Notes under the pieces: model-generated | Databases searched by the model: none | Told to the model about the DNA's origin: nothing | The model's input: the letters and a program-made list of their open reading frames with translations, nothing else | Shown: positions 5,529 through 6,241 of the stretch, piece by piece | Layout of the letters: every line of letters starts with the position of its first letter | Position numbering within the stretch: the stretch's first letter is position 1 | Translations under genes and position numbers: made by a program | Source: Dehalococcoidia bacterium | GTDB lineage: Bacteria; Chloroflexota; Dehalococcoidia; UBA1151; UBA1328 | Length of the DNA stretch: 6,241 bases | Reading direction: 5' to 3' | NCBI GenBank assembly: GCA_030745955.1 | Contig: JASLNQ010000133.1 | Coordinates: 1 to 6,241 of the forward strand

Positions 5529-6241
5529 TTACGATCTCCGAACACTGGCACCGGGCACCGAGACCTGGTCCAGCGCATCGGCGATGACCGATTCCTGGGT
5601 TATCTCTCGCATCCTGGCCGATGGTGTCAGGAGAACGCGGTGAGCGAGTGTTGCGTTGGCGATGGCCTTGATATCGTCGGGAATTACATAGTCGCGGTTT
5701 TGCAGCATCGCCAGCGCTTTGCCGCCCTTCATGAGGTTGATCGAGGCACGCGGTGAAACCCCGAGGGCGGCCTCCGGGTGGTGGCGGGTCGCCGTGGCCA
5801 GTTCGACTATGTACTGCTTCACCAGCGGGTCAATGTAGACATCGTCGGCCCGTCTCTGAAGTCCGACTATGTCATCAGGGGCGCAGATCGGCTGGAGTTC
5901 GTCGATAGGGTCGGTGTGCTCGCGCCCGTCCATAATCGCCACTTCCTGGTCGATGTCCGGGTACCCGAGGGAGATGCGCATGAAGAACCGGTCGAGCTGC
6001 GCCTCGGGGAGCGGGAACGTACCTTCGTACTCGATGGGGTTCTGGGTCGCCAGCACCATGAACGGCGCCGGCAACCGGCGGGTCGTGCCCTCGACAGTGA
6101 CCTGCTGCTCTCCCATCGCTTCGAGCAGCGCCGACTGCGTTTTCGGGGTCGCACGGTTAATCTCGTCGGCGAGTACGATCTGCGCCATGATCGGCCCAGC
6201 TCGAAATTCAAAATCGCCCGTTTTCTGGTTAAAGACGGATG
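5529..6241 (-). CDS. MoxR-family AAA+ ATPase (5' end outside window)
   Basis: The last 236 residues are visible, ending at TAA (5531-5529); the frame is open to the window edge, where it reads SVFNQKTGDFEFRAGPI, a known MoxR stretch. Walker A and perhaps 90 residues are missing to the right. Seen in order (fragment numbering) are Walker B IVLADE with Asp25-Glu26 and the following INRATPKTQSALLEAM helix. Next come sensor-1 Asn67 in ATQNPIEYEGTFPLPEAQLD, an Arg finger at Arg84 in LDRFF, and sensor-2 Arg164 in VSPRAS. The C-terminal lid then holds the AHRVLLTP segment. All these residues are intact, so the ATPase should be functional. MoxR proteins are ATP-driven chaperone-like factors acting with vWA-type partners; here the DUF58 gene follows after 51 bases. 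The ATG at 6188-6186 is internal (GPIM, usually GPIF) and not a true start. The family is certain; the exact subfamily is not assigned. Confidence 0.95.
   Translation of the reverse strand, partial: SVFNQKTGDFEFRAGPIMAQIVLADEINRATPKTQSALLEAMGEQQVTVEGTTRRLPAPFMVLATQNPIEYEGTFPLPEAQLDRFFMRISLGYPDIDQEVAIMDGREHTDPIDELQPICAPDDIVGLQRRADDVYIDPLVKQYIVELATATRHHPEAALGVSPRASINLMKGGKALAMLQNRDYVIPDDIKAIANATLAHRVLLTPSARMREITQESVIADALDQVSVPGASVRRS

Noticed and set aside
6186..6188. ATG 6188-6186 as the start of the MoxR gene
   Set aside because: The frame continues upstream to the window edge with conserved MoxR sequence (NQKTGDFEFRAGP); starting here would remove Walker A.

Overview
The window looks like ordinary chromosomal DNA from a GC-rich bacterium (well above half G+C by eye). 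Chloroflexota is my best guess, possibly a Dehalococcoidia/SAR202-like lineage. That guess rests on the style of the DnaE tail, the stand-alone DUF2007 protein, and a MoxR / DUF58 / large membrane transglutaminase-like gene set; it is inference, not a measured placement. I see no mobile elements, tRNA, rRNA or CRISPR, and coding density is high.

Layout. The left part (1-712) is read on the + strand. It holds the 3' end of a gene that looks like dnaE (DNA polymerase III alpha subunit), a 100-base gap with small inverted repeats, and a small DUF2007-family gene. The rest (726-6241) is read on the - strand as one tightly packed run. In transcription order this is moxR (AAA+ ATPase, 5' end outside the window), a DUF58 membrane protein, a 938-residue TgpA-like transglutaminase-fold membrane protein, and an O6-alkylguanine-DNA alkyltransferase (ogt). 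The two blocks converge with only 13 bases between their stop codons.

How the genes work together. MoxR, DUF58 and TgpA-like proteins are a recurrent trio. MoxR is thought to act as a chaperone-like ATPase on a vWA-type partner (DUF58), and the TgpA-like protein carries its transglutaminase-fold domain outside the membrane. The physical linkage is strong: 51 bases from moxR to the DUF58 gene, a 4-base ATGA overlap from DUF58 to tgpA, and a single base from the tgpA stop to a proposed TTG start of ogt. The ogt link puts a DNA-repair enzyme at the tail of an envelope operon.

The most notable observation is in the TgpA-like protein. The position of the transglutaminase nucleophile cysteine is a serine (residue 671, codon 2047-2049) in an otherwise intact fold. 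Just before it is an inserted segment with two cysteines (residues 655 and 662). The protein may be a non-catalytic binding module or a serine variant. No wholly new system is evident; the rest is recognisable housekeeping and envelope biology.
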